From assembly GCA_029168955.1 (NCBI GenBank), contig JAPDOI010000289.1, positions 125,001 to 189,000 of the forward strand: a stretch of DNA of 64,000 bases, in the 5' to 3' direction. Source of the DNA: Aplectana chamaeleonis. Its lineage: Eukaryota; Nematoda; Chromadorea; Rhabditida; Cosmocercidae. Below the pieces are notes generated by a model, which worked only from the letters and a program-made list of their open reading frames with translations, was not told where the DNA came from and ran no database searches. The translations under genes and the position numbers were made by a program. This document shows, one piece after another, positions 33,006 through 44,067 of this stretch (positions are counted from its first letter, which is position 1; every line of letters starts with the position of its first letter).

Positions 33006-33251
33006 TTTAGTAACTGCCTGAGGCATTCAGCAGATTTTGGGCATGGGATACTGGAACACTGTCCTCCCCGAGAACATATTAAAATTGCATCCTGAAACTA
33101 CATCTGAAGTTGGCAACCCTCCCATGTACGCAAATGTTGGTGTATTATAGCACAAAATATGTAGATTTTGCCGTTTGATGTTTGCCGGTCATTTTTGGGG
33201 TTTGCCGTTGCCGTTTGCCGAAATTTGAAATTCCTTTGCCGCACACCCCTG

Positions 33252-35297
33252 CTCGTGACGCCACCAACCTCAGGATCTGCACAGGAAAAGTCTCCACTTG
33301 ATCAATTTTGATATCCTAAATGACTCTAACGTGTATTGACTATAAGACATTGACTATTAGATGACTATGCTCGCCTTTACCCTACGTACTAATTTTCACC
33401 ATTTTCCTCATATGATTTGCTGATTTTCCATAATAATAATCCACTTATTCCAGCAACAATTCATCATTTCATCATGCAATACAAGACAAATCCTCCCTTT
33501 CTAACCAAAGAGTTCTACAAAAAACATCTCAAATCAATAACAAAGTGAACTGAACACACGGCACTTAGGAAAAACACCAAAATAGTGTCTTCGCCATCAA
33601 AACTGAAGTTCTAGGACTAGGAAAAAAATTGAGGAGAACCGTTCAAAATATTATACATCTCGTCAGGAGGAGTCTCAAAAATAACAGTAAACTGTTGACC
33701 TAACAAGACTTTCAAGGAGAAAAATATGAAAGCTCACCAGAAACTCGTAATTGTGATAAAACAGCAACCTAGTAGAATCTAGCAAATGTCATCGAAGACC
33801 ACTAGAGGGAAACCCTGACAAAAAATCGTCATACTCAAAAATTGTACTGACAACCGGAAAGGGATTTTCTCCGGAAAAAGGCAACTACAAATAGTATCTA
33901 GAAAAACTGAAAATTATCGCGAACACTGCCTCAAAGGTGTAAGACACCCAAAAAAAATTCAAATTTATGCTAAGCTTGAAGATAATCACTCGCTAATCAT
34001 ATTTTCCCTCCCCCCCGAACTAGTTTCTCACCTATTTCTTGAGCAAATCAGAATGAAGAGACAAGCTGGCAAAGGAATGGAAACTAAAGTCGTCGATGAA
34101 ATCCATCCATATATGTAGCCGCTATTGAGCTCGAAGGCTAAGAAAAGGGATGGCATGTGGTGGCCGCTTATCTCTCGCCTATTACAGGGAATTGAGATTT
34201 CGTCCTTGACAAGAGTTATAGATGAGAATTTTTCTACACAATAAGATGAAAATCGAAAAAAAAACATATCTGAGAGGGTATTGTGCTTTTGAGTACATTA
34301 TATGATGCAGCAGTGAGCCTGATGGCTGCATTTTGTTTTCCTCAATGCGTTACACCACTACCTCATGTGCCTGGTCTCGCAATGAACAGGTAGCGCTATG
34401 GCGCAGTGCAATGTCACGCTGCTCTCGTTTCAGCCTTATTGGCCTGGTTCGCTTCCCACAGGCGTGGTGAGTTTTGTTTACAGCATTTCAGATCCTCATT
34501 CAACATAGGGCTAGCTCCTCATTATTATGGTTGTCTACTCCACATCAGTGAAAGATGTTCATTATTACTAATTCGCACTTAAGGCCAGATTACTACCGCC
34601 CCTGTGATTTGCCAACGTGGCTTGCCAACGTCCACCACATTACCCCGCCTTAATTCATGTGCCCAAACGGGTTGGGAAATGAAACTGTGACAATTTGTGG
34701 CGGATTCTATGAGGAATTCAGCTTCTCTTTCTGAGGTTGAAATTATGATTTTTAATGGGGGATCGTATGTCTTATAGTGGTCTTTTAGGAGGAAGTACAG
34801 CTGATTTCCGTTTACAGTGGGATTAAAAACACTTTAGTGAACTTGTAACTGGTTCTTTTCAGATTGTAGACAGTTGCGATTTTGTAATCAATTCGCAAAA
34901 TCACTTTTATACAAATTCTACAACTTTTTTGTATGTTTTCTCTCAATAAATTATATATTTTTCAACTCGAAAATTTCGCGATCCCATTCCAACTTCTCTT
35001 TTTTCCCGAAAATTTTCTGCGACCCCCTACCACCACCCGTCGGCAAGCTGTCCACACCTGCTGGACCCTTCTCAGGAAGCTGCCACAAGAAGTAATTTAA
35101 GCCGGAAAATATCGATTGTCGAAGAAAGGTTGATTTCGGTCGATTTGTTGGCGATTTTGAATATTCTAGACGTGTGGAAATTTATTGCGTTCAAGAAGTA
35201 TATCTGCAACCCACATTGTATGGAGATGACAGCACTTTGAACAACTTCTGCCTTCGCAACTTATCGTAAATTCCAAGTCCTACTCTATGCTGAAATA
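33252..35297. other. Intron sequence with one solo MITE end
   Basis: AATTATCGCGAACACTGCC followed by TCAA at 33912-33934 is a right terminus of the TTAA MITE family with no left partner. A minus-strand frame at 34028-34267 ends at a GTGAGA donor-like site but does not look like the receptor. Otherwise nothing is recognised. Confidence 0.45.
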
Positions 35298-35494
35298 CTG
35301 TCGTTCTCGGAGCCGAACTCTGGTCCTCATTTGCGGACAACCGATGTTGCATCGCTCAATAGAATGGCAATCGTGCTGGGACCACGTGATCCCGGCACGA
35401 CTGACCTTTCTCCCAGCACGATTATCATCGCGTCGCGTGATGCAACAGCCGTAGTCCGCAATTGCAGACCGGAATTCAGCTCCGAGAACGACAG
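35298..35494. repeat. 197-bp foldback MITE
   Basis: CTGTCGTTCTCGGAGCCGAA at the left and TTCAGCTCCGAGAACGACAG at the right are inverted; symmetry continues inward to GTTGCATC and GATGCAAC. It lies about 470 bp downstream of the 35963-36029 exon in gene orientation. Confidence 0.85.
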
Positions 35495-35962
35495 AACATA
35501 CATATTAGTGTTCATTTTTTATAGCACACGCAAAGGCGATGTGATCGTGCCTAAGATTTTGTCTAAACCGAATTGCAATCATCTGAATGTGAAGCGTATA
35601 TGTATAACAGGGCAATTTGTTTCTTGAGTCAATTTATATAGTGGGTGGATCTGGAGCACGATTGTAAGGGGTAGGGAACAATTTCGAGCATTGTGTCATG
35701 GGGTTGTTTGGCTAACTTTGTGATTTGTGCTAAGCTATGTAATTGTGTTTCGTCCCCTCTCGGTTTGCGAGGCAATTTTATTAGTTCGATATTTTCAGTC
35801 ATATTTGTTTAAAGTTTTTTTCCGCTTTTAATGTTGTGACTGGACTGATTTGTTCCAGTCTTATGTTGTTTTCAGTGCAACGGTAACCTCTACGTACGTG
35901 CACCAATGAATAATAAAATATAATATTTAGCAAGCTTTCAAGGATCAATGTCTACCACAAAC

Positions 35963-36029
35963 CTCTTGATTGTTATAACTGAAAGATTCTAAGGTAAGAT
36001 GACACGATTGACGATCCATAGGAAAAGCG
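35963..36029 (-). CDS. Cys-loop receptor exon, second half of the Cys-loop
   Basis: The 67-nt exon follows a 62-bp intron. The acceptor is TTTACAG and the donor is GAG/GTTTGTGG. Its first base completes the split codon from the upstream exon (AG+C, serine). The joined sequence has Cys, thirteen residues, Cys, with AFPMDRQSC completing the loop, and then [10 protein letters not shown]. That exact C-X13-C spacing is the defining feature of the receptor superfamily and confirms the splice. The exon ends in phase 0. The exon that should follow (loops B and C, with a conserved Trp) was not found. Confidence 0.92.
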
Positions 36030-36091
36030 CTGTAAACGGTAGACATTATTCAATCCAAATCCCTACTAAAGTGCAAGTCGACGATTTTCAC

Positions 36092-36255
36092 CTGAAATCC
36101 ATAGAACACGGTCCTTTCACTTGTACCCTGTAGTTTACCCATACGGTGCCATTCGGATAAATCATGAGAAACACGTTTTTGAATGGCGATTTGTGAATAT
36201 GTGCTGCCTTGCTGTTAATAAAAACGGTATTCGGCTTCCATATTTGATCCAAGAT
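36092..36255 (-). CDS. Cys-loop receptor exon, loop A and beta strands up to the Cys-loop
   Basis: The exon is 164 nt, starting in phase 0 after TTTTCAG and ending with two bases of a codon before GTGAAAATC. The peptide starts [16 protein letters not shown], continues [18 protein letters not shown] and ends [15 protein letters not shown] is the loop A motif (family form W.PD.FF), and YPNGTV followed by PC.MDF leads into the Cys-loop. The preceding intron, 36256-46219, is about 10 kb and contains mariner, MITEs, foldbacks and a TA microsatellite. Confidence 0.92.
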
Positions 36256-36412
36256 CTGAAAACAGGAAATTAGCTGTATGTACACTGTAAGTATGTAGTG
36301 GATTTCGTCAAAAAAAATTTCGGTTACTCGAATTTCGTATAACTCAAAAATCAAAGGTCGCGGATATCCGACTCAAACGGATAGCTTCAAAATAAAAATA
36401 TCGGATATTCTA

Positions 36413-37697
36413 TTAGGTCTAGAAGTTAATTTCCGCGTTTTTTTACGCTTTTTACACTATTGAAAACTGGACATACTTAAACAAAATTTTTATTCAAAAT
36501 AATTTCCGTCATTAATAACAACCATTTCCCAGAGTTTGGGTAACTTATGGATTCCATCATAATAAAATTTTTCTGGTTTGGCCTCCACCCATTCATCGAG
36601 CCATTTTTGACATCTTGACGATCTTGAAAGCGCTGCTCCGCTAGACCATGCGCCATTGACCGGAAAAGGTGATAATCCGACGGGGCGATGTCTGGAGAGT
36701 ACGGCGGGTGCGGTAAGACTTCCCATTTGAACTCTTTTAGCGTATCCTTTACCGTTCGAGCAACATGAGGTCGAGCGTTATCATGAAGCAATATGGCTTT
36801 TTCGTGTCGACTCGCCCATTCTGGTCTCTTTGCTTCGATTTCATGCCGCAATTGCGCTAGTTGATGTTGATAGCGATTCGCAGTAACTGTTTCGCCAGGT
36901 TGAAGAAGTTCATAGTACAGTATACCGCGTTGATCCCACCATATGCACAGTAAGACCTTCTTCCCGTGGATGTTTGGTTTTGCGGTCGAAGTTGTTGTTT
37001 CACCAGGACTAACCCACGATTTTCTTCGCTTCGGATTGTCGTAGTACACCCACTTTTCATCGCCAGTTATGATGCGGTGTAAAAAGACTTTCTTTGGAAT
37101 CGGTCCAACAAGATTTGTGAAGTTGTTTTTCTCTGCTCTTTGTTGCGTTCTGAGAGCTCATAGGGGATCCATTTTCCTTCCTTTTGAATCTTCCCATTGC
37201 CTTCAATCGAATAGAAATTGCTTTTGGGTGACGCCGAGAGATGCCGCGAGCTGTTCTTGCGTTTGAGCCGAATCTTGATCCAACAAAGCCTGAAGTTCTT
37301 CGTCTTCGAACTTTTTTGGCTGTCCTGGTCGATCTTTGTCCTTAACGTCAAAATCACCCAATTTGAAACGCTTAAACCATTCTTGGCAGGTTCTTATGGA
37401 TGGAGCAGCATCCCCGTAAGCTTGGGCAAGCATTTGGTGCGCGTCAGTGGCTTTCTTCTTGAGATGAAAAAGGAAAAGGAGAGCTTCCCGCAAATGGCGT
37501 TTTTCCGGCACAAAAGTTGACATATTCTGAAACTAAAATAATACTTTTTTTATAAGGTACGTGAAGCAAGTTATATATCAATAGAAAGCTGATAATACAG
37601 TGAGCATTATAACATAAAATTCGTTATATAAAAATAATTTTATTTTTTACAAAATATCAATAACAACAAAAACGCGGAAATTAACTTCTAGACCTAA
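36413..37697 (-). mobile_element. mariner element, near full length, decayed transposase
   Basis: TTAGGTCTAGAAGTTAATTT at the left and AAATTAACTTCTAGACCTAA at the right are inverted repeats flanked by TA on both sides (36411-36412 and 37698-37699). The 1285-bp length is typical of mariner. It interrupts a TCGGAT array inside the receptor's 10-kb intron. Confidence 0.95.
36477..37523 (-). pseudogene. mariner transposase with three frameshifts
   Basis: The frame begins with MSTFVPEKRHLREALLFLFH at 37523. The N-terminal helix-turn-helix region has TCQEWFKRFKLGDFDVKDK and the linker DRPGQPKKF. The catalytic residues are all legible: TGDEKW (about 37055), LLHDNARPHVA (about 36770) and SPDIAPSDYHLF (about 36670), with the D,D34D spacing of mariners. 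Frameshifts fall near 37215, 37075 and 36602. The protein looks closest in character to the cecropia-type subfamily, a judgement from memory. Loss of frame makes it inactive. Confidence 0.9.
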
Positions 37698-37943
37698 TAA
37701 GTCATTCGGATGGGGAGGCTGAACGGATAGTCGGATCCCGGATCAATCCGAAAATAGCGGTTTTTCTGTGATTCGGATTTTGAGTCACTCGGATTTCGTC
37801 CTTTTCTCGGTGATTCGGATTTTGGATCACTCGGGTTTTGATCTTTTTTCGGTTAAAAGTCGGAATCCCAATATCCGGTCGGATAGAAGATGGTATGATG
37901 CAAACAGTCTACCGAAAAGTGATAGTCTGGCGGAAATCTTTAA

Positions 37944-38420
37944 AGGCACAGTCCAAGCTCAGGGACGAAATCTGAGATTTCCACATAACTGTGAAGTAGA
38001 CCCACCCCTTATAACTCCTGACAAGTGCGAGCTCTCGATTCGTCCGAATAAGCGAGATACAGGAGGAAGCCACCCTGGGGTGCCCATACCCGGAAGCCAC
38101 TTTGGCACGCCCCTTTTCCCAACTTTCGAGCTCAACAGTGGCAAGGTGAGCGACGGTTTCCAATCAAAAGCCTCACTCTTCCCTTCATATTCGACCTCTC
38201 TCTTTATTCAGGTTGGCTCGCACAAATCGGTGGCAAATGACGGAAGTTGCTGGCCTCGGACAGCTCTTCCAATATGCTTCCTTAACTCAAGTTTTGAGAG
38301 GCCATAACTCCGTTCCCAGGGGGACTGGTACGATTCCAGAGACATCATTGTAATCAGCGTGGGACCGTTTTCAAGATAGGTGGAAAAACAGAAAAACGAT
38401 TCTGAAGTTGGACTGTGCCT
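37944..38420. mobile_element. TTAA MITE, family A with AGGCACAG ends
   Basis: TTAA then AGGCACAGTCCAAGCTCAGG at the left and GTTGGACTGTGCCT then TTAA at the right. It is the reverse complement of the copy at 44068-44554 (shared GACGAAATCTGAGATTTCC). It differs from other A copies only near the ends, so the terminus has been exchanged while the interior stayed. Confidence 0.85.
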
Positions 38421-38563
38421 TTAAGAAAAATAAGGTTTTTCAACCGCACTATGATAAAATAATTTGTTGTTAATCATCTTTATCTCGAAGTATTTGCAAA
38501 CCAATTCTATTTGGAAAAATGTGGTAATTCTTCACAATGATTCCAAAGTGAATGTAATGTTAA

Positions 38564-39032
38564 AGGCAGTGTTCACAATGAAAGAAGTCGTTTTTCTGTT
38601 TTTCCTTCTATCTTGAAAACGGTCCCATGCTGATTTATAATGATGTCCCTGGAATCGTACAAGACCCTCTGGAAACGGAGTTATGGCCCCTCAAAATTGA
38701 GGTAGGGAAGCACTGTGGACGAGTTGTCCGAGGCTTGTATCACCCGTTTTCTGCAGCCGATGAGTGCGAGCTGACCGGAGTGAAGAGAGGCGTTGAGAAT
38801 GAAGGGACGAACGGGGGCTTTTGATCGGAAACCATCGCTCATCTAACCACGAATTCAGGGAAAGTGTTACAGGACGTGGGCAGAGTGGCCCAATGGGTAG
38901 GCTGGCCCACAAGATTTTCACCCACTTACCGGCCGTTTTTCGTCGCACTTCCTTTCTTAATCTTCTTACAAGGGCCCAAAGCTTACGTTTTAGCCAAAAA
39001 AACGTGCAACTTTTTCTTCGTGAACACTGCCT
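38564..39032. mobile_element. TTAA MITE, A/D hybrid
   Basis: TTAA then AGGCAGTGTTCACAATG at the left and CTTCGTGAACACTGCCT then TTAA at the right. The left half (TTGAAAACGGTCCCATGCTG, GTGGACGAGTTGTCCGAGGC) is family A; the right part departs from family A after about 38860. Confidence 0.8.
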
Positions 39033-39036
39033 TTAA

Positions 39037-39780
39037 AGCATTGCTGCTCACGCACTTGCGGGCGTCGGTGGCCTGTTAAGAGGGGTTAAACAGGTAGAGA
39101 ACTCTTGCTCGGAACGGAAAAAAATAGGCGTGCATGACACGAAAAGTCCCCCATTAGTGCCAAAAACTCCGCGTGTCCACCTGCCACCGACCCTAGAATA
39201 CCACGCCACAGTTAACCCGTTCACACAGAAAGCTCAGCCTAATCACCTCCCGCCAACCACTCAGTCTGACGTCACACCCAACTGCTTAAATCGAAAGCTT
39301 CGCCTAATTACCTCCCCTCTGAGAGGCAGCAGAACTGACGTTTCAACAGGCTACCGAAGCCTGCCAGAGCGTCGATATCCCGAGCAATGTCAACAGTGAT
39401 AAGCACGAACACCCACCTGCGACTGCATGAGTATAAACGAACATCAGGAAAGTCAATCCTCCACATCGAATTCGTAGATACCCGCGAATTCCTGCCTAAT
39501 CCTCTTCGAACAGGGTTGCCCGCTCGATCAATACACATGGTTTTTGGGAGCCAATCGTATCCTCAATGCGTCATACTCACAGAAACAAATCAAACGAAAA
39601 GGCTCGCTGGCAATTATGCGCAAAACCTGTGCAGACGATGCGCAGAAAATGCGGCGGAAATTTCGCAATGCGCGCCAATTCGATGCCCGCAGTGTCATTA
39701 CGCACCTGCATGAATACAATAGAATGAAATGTCGAGTCGTGACATCAGGCACCCTTCTTTGCGAACAGGACATGCCGATT
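39037..39780. other. Intron sequence, nothing recognised
   Basis: Several overlapping short frames on both strands, none with a family motif or splice-consistent phase for the receptor. Confidence 0.35.
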
Positions 39781-40035
39781 CTACCAATATCCGACCCATT
39801 ATCCGATCCGAATCATGGCTTAATTCGAATTTTCGGTACTCGAACTATTAAGCGGCTCATGGCACATTTCGGTGATTCAGAATTCGAATCAAAGCGAATC
39901 TTGTCTGGCTGAATCGGATTTCGGATCCGTCGGATATTGATGTTTTTTTCGGTGAATCGGACTTTGGATCGCTGGGATTTCGACACTTTTTCGGTGATTC
40001 GACTTTTTGGATCACTCTTTGGATTTTGGCATTTT

Positions 40036-43000
40036 TCCGGTGAACCGGGATCTTTTTCGTCAACACTACTGTAATTAAGATGTAAAATAACCCCCGTATA
40101 CCTCTTTTGAGTTAGATCTATTGTTTGTGCACTTTTCTAGATTAAATTTATGTTTTAAACCACGTATAGAAAAAGATAGAATACCCCTGTGTTAAATCTG
40201 ATTTCTCGTTCGATAAACTCGTGAGATCACCAATCTAATGGTCGATGATAGGCCCTCCTCGCACCTTTACTGCGACAAATACTCGATTTGGTATATTTTC
40301 GACCAAAATGATCTGCCTTTGCAAGTCGATCTTGCTCTTGCTCCATTTCTTAATTATGATTGGTTGCAGCGCATATATCTAGAGATATCGCTGGGCATTG
40401 ACTCAGAACCGACGGAGTAAAATATCCCAGAGATTTTTCATTTTGTTGAGATCAGGACTGCAGACTAGCCACTTTGGACAAGATAGTTATTTTCGAGAAA
40501 TGAAGCCGACCTGAGACCTACTCAAGTGAACTTTCTGGCTGTTCTGCTAGAAACTGCAGGTTTGTCGCCCGAAAACATGGGGAAATAATGGTAGAAGTCA
40601 CTTTTACGTCCTCTTGTACTCGCTGGAAATTGTACGACAACTGACGACCGCGAGCTGTAGACGTCCCTCACAATCAGAGCCAGATGCTCCTACGGATTAT
40701 AGGAGATCTACCTTCGCAGTTCCGAAGGCTAAACTAGACAGCACCTATCCTAAATTCCTTTAGTTAGCACTTCCGTCCATAAGACCTACCGAGGAAAATT
40801 TTCTTTCTGTCAGAAATCATCGCTATACACAAGTAGCCGAAGTAGCTGTCCACTTCAGCCATCGGAACCGCAGTCGCAGATCTCCCAAAATCTGTCAGAG
40901 CATTTCCTCGTCAAGGGCTTCTACAGCTTGTGTTCGCCAGCAGTCTGATGATCTCCAGTGAGTATCAAAGGATATCAGAGTAACACCTTCTTTAATTTCC
41001 CCAAGTTTCCGTGCGACAAAGTTTAAGTTTCTGGCAGGACAACCTGAAGGTTCACGTGAGCAGGTCTGAGGTCAGCTTCTTTGCTCGACTATAACTATCT
41101 TGTCCAGGATGGCTAGTCTACAGTCCTGATCCTAACAAATAGAAGAATTTCTGGAATATTTTAGTTCGTCGGGTCTAAGCCATTGACCGGCGATATATCT
41201 CGATTTCTTCGCTTCAACAGGTAATAGCAGAGAAATGGAGCAAGATCGATTCGCAAAGGCAGGGGTGGTAGTAATTGGGTGTGTTAAACGCGAGTTAAGA
41301 GGAGTTAAATTCGCGTTAAACGCGAGTTTAACCACACCAGATTGTAATGATAACTCTTGATAGTTAAGAGAGAACTCGCTCTAGTTTCACCCTAACATCC
41401 CCCAGTCGTAGGCCTGTTATACACTTCCAATGAAAACGCCTCGACAAAGCAACAATTGTAACCTTTGTTACGAAAAATAGCCTTTTCAAAACGTTTTCAG
41501 GTCTGTTTTTCTCTAAAATTCCGCCATGTGGCATCCTCGCGGTAAGTTCGCGTTTAACACACTCTCGCAGACAGCACGGAAATAGTGCTGAAATGCGAGA
41601 GGAACTGGCGGTTAACGAAAAACTTCTCCCGAGGAGTTTTTGGATGCGGTTAGCAAGATACAGTACGAACAGTTTTGACCATCTATACTGAGGGCAAGTA
41701 CGAGTTTAATTAATGCAGAGGGTTAAGGAAGTTTCATAGCACGGTTAGCCATTTTGATTCAGGACGTCAGCCTATCTTTAAAACTGAAAGGTGTTCCAAG
41801 GGAGAGTCTTTTAACGGCTTCCGCCAGGGAAACGGGCGATGAGGGATCAAAAACAAAGCAAGGATCATTGCAGAAACACGTTGGCCGTCTTCTTTGGTGG
41901 CACTAATCAATCCCTCCCAATCAGCTGTTAATTTTTTTTCGAGCGCCGACACTTCTCCCGCTTTTGTTTATTTTCTTCCGGAATTCATTCGCTTTGCTAT
42001 TATCAGGTTAGTTTCATTTTCATAATTCATTGCATAGCACAGGCTATGAGGAGTATGTAGTAAATTATTTGTTTGCTCGCGTTTCGAAGGGGTTTCCACA
42101 ACTTTTTCAGTGCAAAAAAGTGAAAATTTTCCAAGCCACTGATTTTCAAGTGATTTGATGCTTTAGTAATGATTAATCAGCGTTAGTCGGGGCGTATCGG
42201 GCGAGTTTTGTGGGAAAGAAATGCGAAATTGTTTCTAAAACCAACTGTATTTGTTCTCCTTTTTCTGCAAGATTCGAACACTCCTCTTTCATTGCCAGAT
42301 CAGTGCCATCGTGGCCTCTTTTTTTGAGGGTCCGCGACGCACTTACTTTGGTGTATTGGTAGAGTCACTCGAAGTGTTTCAAATTCTTACCTTGAGATAT
42401 GTGTACAAAACCTTTTTCTTGCACGATGCGCATATGAGTGTGTAAAAGTGTTTTTGTATATTTTCAGCACTAAATGCGGGCGGGGGATTAGTTTCATTTT
42501 GAGAAGACGGCAAACACTTCACAAATCAACTGCATCAATGACCGAAACCACACCATTACCCCAATCTCGGACGCCAGACTTGAGTTGCACACTTCCAAAA
42601 AAAAACAATAGAATTCTTTTTCAAGAACGAAAATAGACTATCTAGTTTATCATCATTCTTATAGGTTTTTAACTATCCATTTCAGTTGAATGCAGGACAT
42701 TCTTTGAAATTATGCATTACTCGACGAGTTGCGGAATATCTTTTTCGCACCTAGCGTTACCTTTTCAAGAACACCTTGTAAATAATTCATCCAGAAATTC
42801 TCAAATTTTCGTTCACTCGAAATTTACTTCCGATAAATTTTTTGTTTTTCAAAAAAACTTTTGTTTGAAAATATCAAAAAAAAAAGTTAACAAAGTTACT
42901 ACAAATGCAAACTTTTGTCAGATTACACGCAATTGATTGATTGAGGCTAATGATTGATCTAACATGTCTTTTCGAGAGTGGTCCTGAAAACTCACGGAGC

Positions 43001-43652
43001 TCACAAAAAATTACGAGAATTAGGATTTACAAGGAAAATTTTAAAAAACTGCATTTTGATCGTGTTTCGAACAAGCAAAATATTACGAAGTTCCTTTTGA
43101 AAGCTCTTCCTAATGAATAAAATAAATAGCATCACTTGTATAATGTTTCCGATCCCTCGTCTTTCCACCGTAAACGTCGTTCGTGTCCAAGTGTAGAAAA
43201 TACTTATGCGGACGAAGGTCACGCATAATGTATGTGTAAGCAGAGGGCAGCTTTCGTTAAACCGGCAACAAACCGTGGCACCTATTTCGCGGTTCGTAGC
43301 CGGCCAGGAGGTGGCGGTTAATACGGGTTAATTTGGCGGCTCTACTGCATTTAATTCGCGGTATGTTGGCGGCTTGGAGGTGGCGGTTTATTCGCGGTTA
43401 ACACACCATTTACTACCACCCCAGATCTTTTTGGTCGAAACTTTACCAAACCGAGTTTTTGGTGCGATAAGGGAGTAAGGAGAGCCGATTGACCATTAGA
43501 TTTGTGATCACACAACATTATTGAACGAGAAATCCGATTTAACCCAGGGGTGTCCTATCTTTTTGATAAGCGGTTTGAAACATAAATGTTTTCTACAAAA
43601 GTGCACAAACATTCGATCTAGTCCAAAAGAGGTATATGGCGGTTATTTTACA
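40036..43652. repeat. About 1.45-kb foldback with about 490-bp arms, split by another element
   Basis: The left arm (about 40036-40570) is inverted in two pieces: 41010-41262 and 43422-43652. Matching landmarks are TGTAAAATAACCCCCGTATA / GGTTATTTTACA, AACGAGAAATC, CCATTAGATT, GAAATGGAGCAAGA and AGACTAGCCA..TGGACAAGATAGTTAT. The gap in the right arm is the element at 41263-43421. No coding sequence is recognised in the 440-bp centre. Confidence 0.8.
41263..43421. mobile_element. Element with GGGTGGTAGTAA termini inserted in the foldback arm
   Basis: GGGTGGTAGTAATTGGGTGT at the left and the inverse ending TTTACTACCACCC at the right; both continue to GTGTTAA / TTAACAC and a cluster of TTAAACGCGAG / GCGGTTAA words. 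The uninterrupted opposite arm reads GCAAAGGCAGATC, so the insertion duplicated CAG (41260-41262 and 43422-43424). The left edge reads CAGGGGTGG, like the hAT-like ends, but an 8-bp duplication is absent. No transposase found. Confidence 0.65.
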
Positions 43653-43746
43653 TTTTGGTCACAAAAGTATTGACGGAAAAGATCTATTCAGATCAACAAA
43701 CACGAGACCGACAATTTCAGGGGATGTCCTATCTTTATGATACGCA

Positions 43747-43939
<193 letters not shown>

Positions 43940-44067
43940 CTTTTTCGAGATTCACTTTCGACGACTGCCTTTTGAAAATTATTTTCAGGTTTAATTAGCC
44001 ATGAGTAGGTTGTCCGATTCCGATCAGACTAGCTAAAGAAACGCGCTCATCATTCTGATGTTATTAA

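Larger units (their letters stand above)
31750..33090. repeat. Large foldback enclosing 315-bp tandem units
   Basis: The arm at 31750-31842 (TTTTAATATGTTCTAGGGGA, GGACAGTGTTCC) is inverted at 33005-33090 (GGAACACTGTCCTCCCCGAG). Between the arms are tandem 315-bp units and a second foldback (32757-33005). It is nested in the 26599-33251 element. Confidence 0.75.
26599..33251. mobile_element. hAT-like element, TTTGCCG subterminal words, with nested cargo
   Basis: The left end TAGGGGTGTGCGGCAA and the right end TTGCCGCACACCCCTG are inverted; the first base is T instead of C. The flanking 8-mers are CTCGTAAC (26591-26598) and CTCGTGAC (33252-33259), seven of eight identical. Both ends carry TTTGCCGTTTGCC words around a GGCCATTTTTGGGG / GGTCATTTTTGGGG core. 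The 6.65-kb interior holds the Penelope-like element, a TTAA MITE, a 21-bp minisatellite and a large foldback. Much of that is probably later insertion. No transposase was recognised. Confidence 0.75.
36300..37890. repeat. ATTCGGAT/TCGGAT word array split by mariner
   Basis: Words of the type CGGATATCCG, ATTCGGAT and CACTCGG occur at 36300-36412 and resume at 37700-37890 immediately beyond the mariner ends. A similar array at 39785-40060 in the same spirit (TTCGGTGATTCG, GAATCGGATTTCGG) may be the other end of one host element. TAGTGGATTTCG at 36296 and the CACTA at 40064 are possible termini, but no target duplication supports them. Confidence 0.5.

Noticed and set aside
34028..34267. Missing receptor exon
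   Set aside because: It ends at a donor-like GTGAGA, but none of its three frames shows ligand-domain residues.
38876..38925. tRNA-like GGCCCAATGGGTAGGC segment
   Set aside because: A-box-like only; no B-box or cloverleaf.
36296..40068. hAT-like element bracketed by TAGTG/CACTA
   Set aside because: Ends are only loosely inverted, no 8-bp duplication was found, and the right part overlaps the arm of another foldback; kept only as an array.
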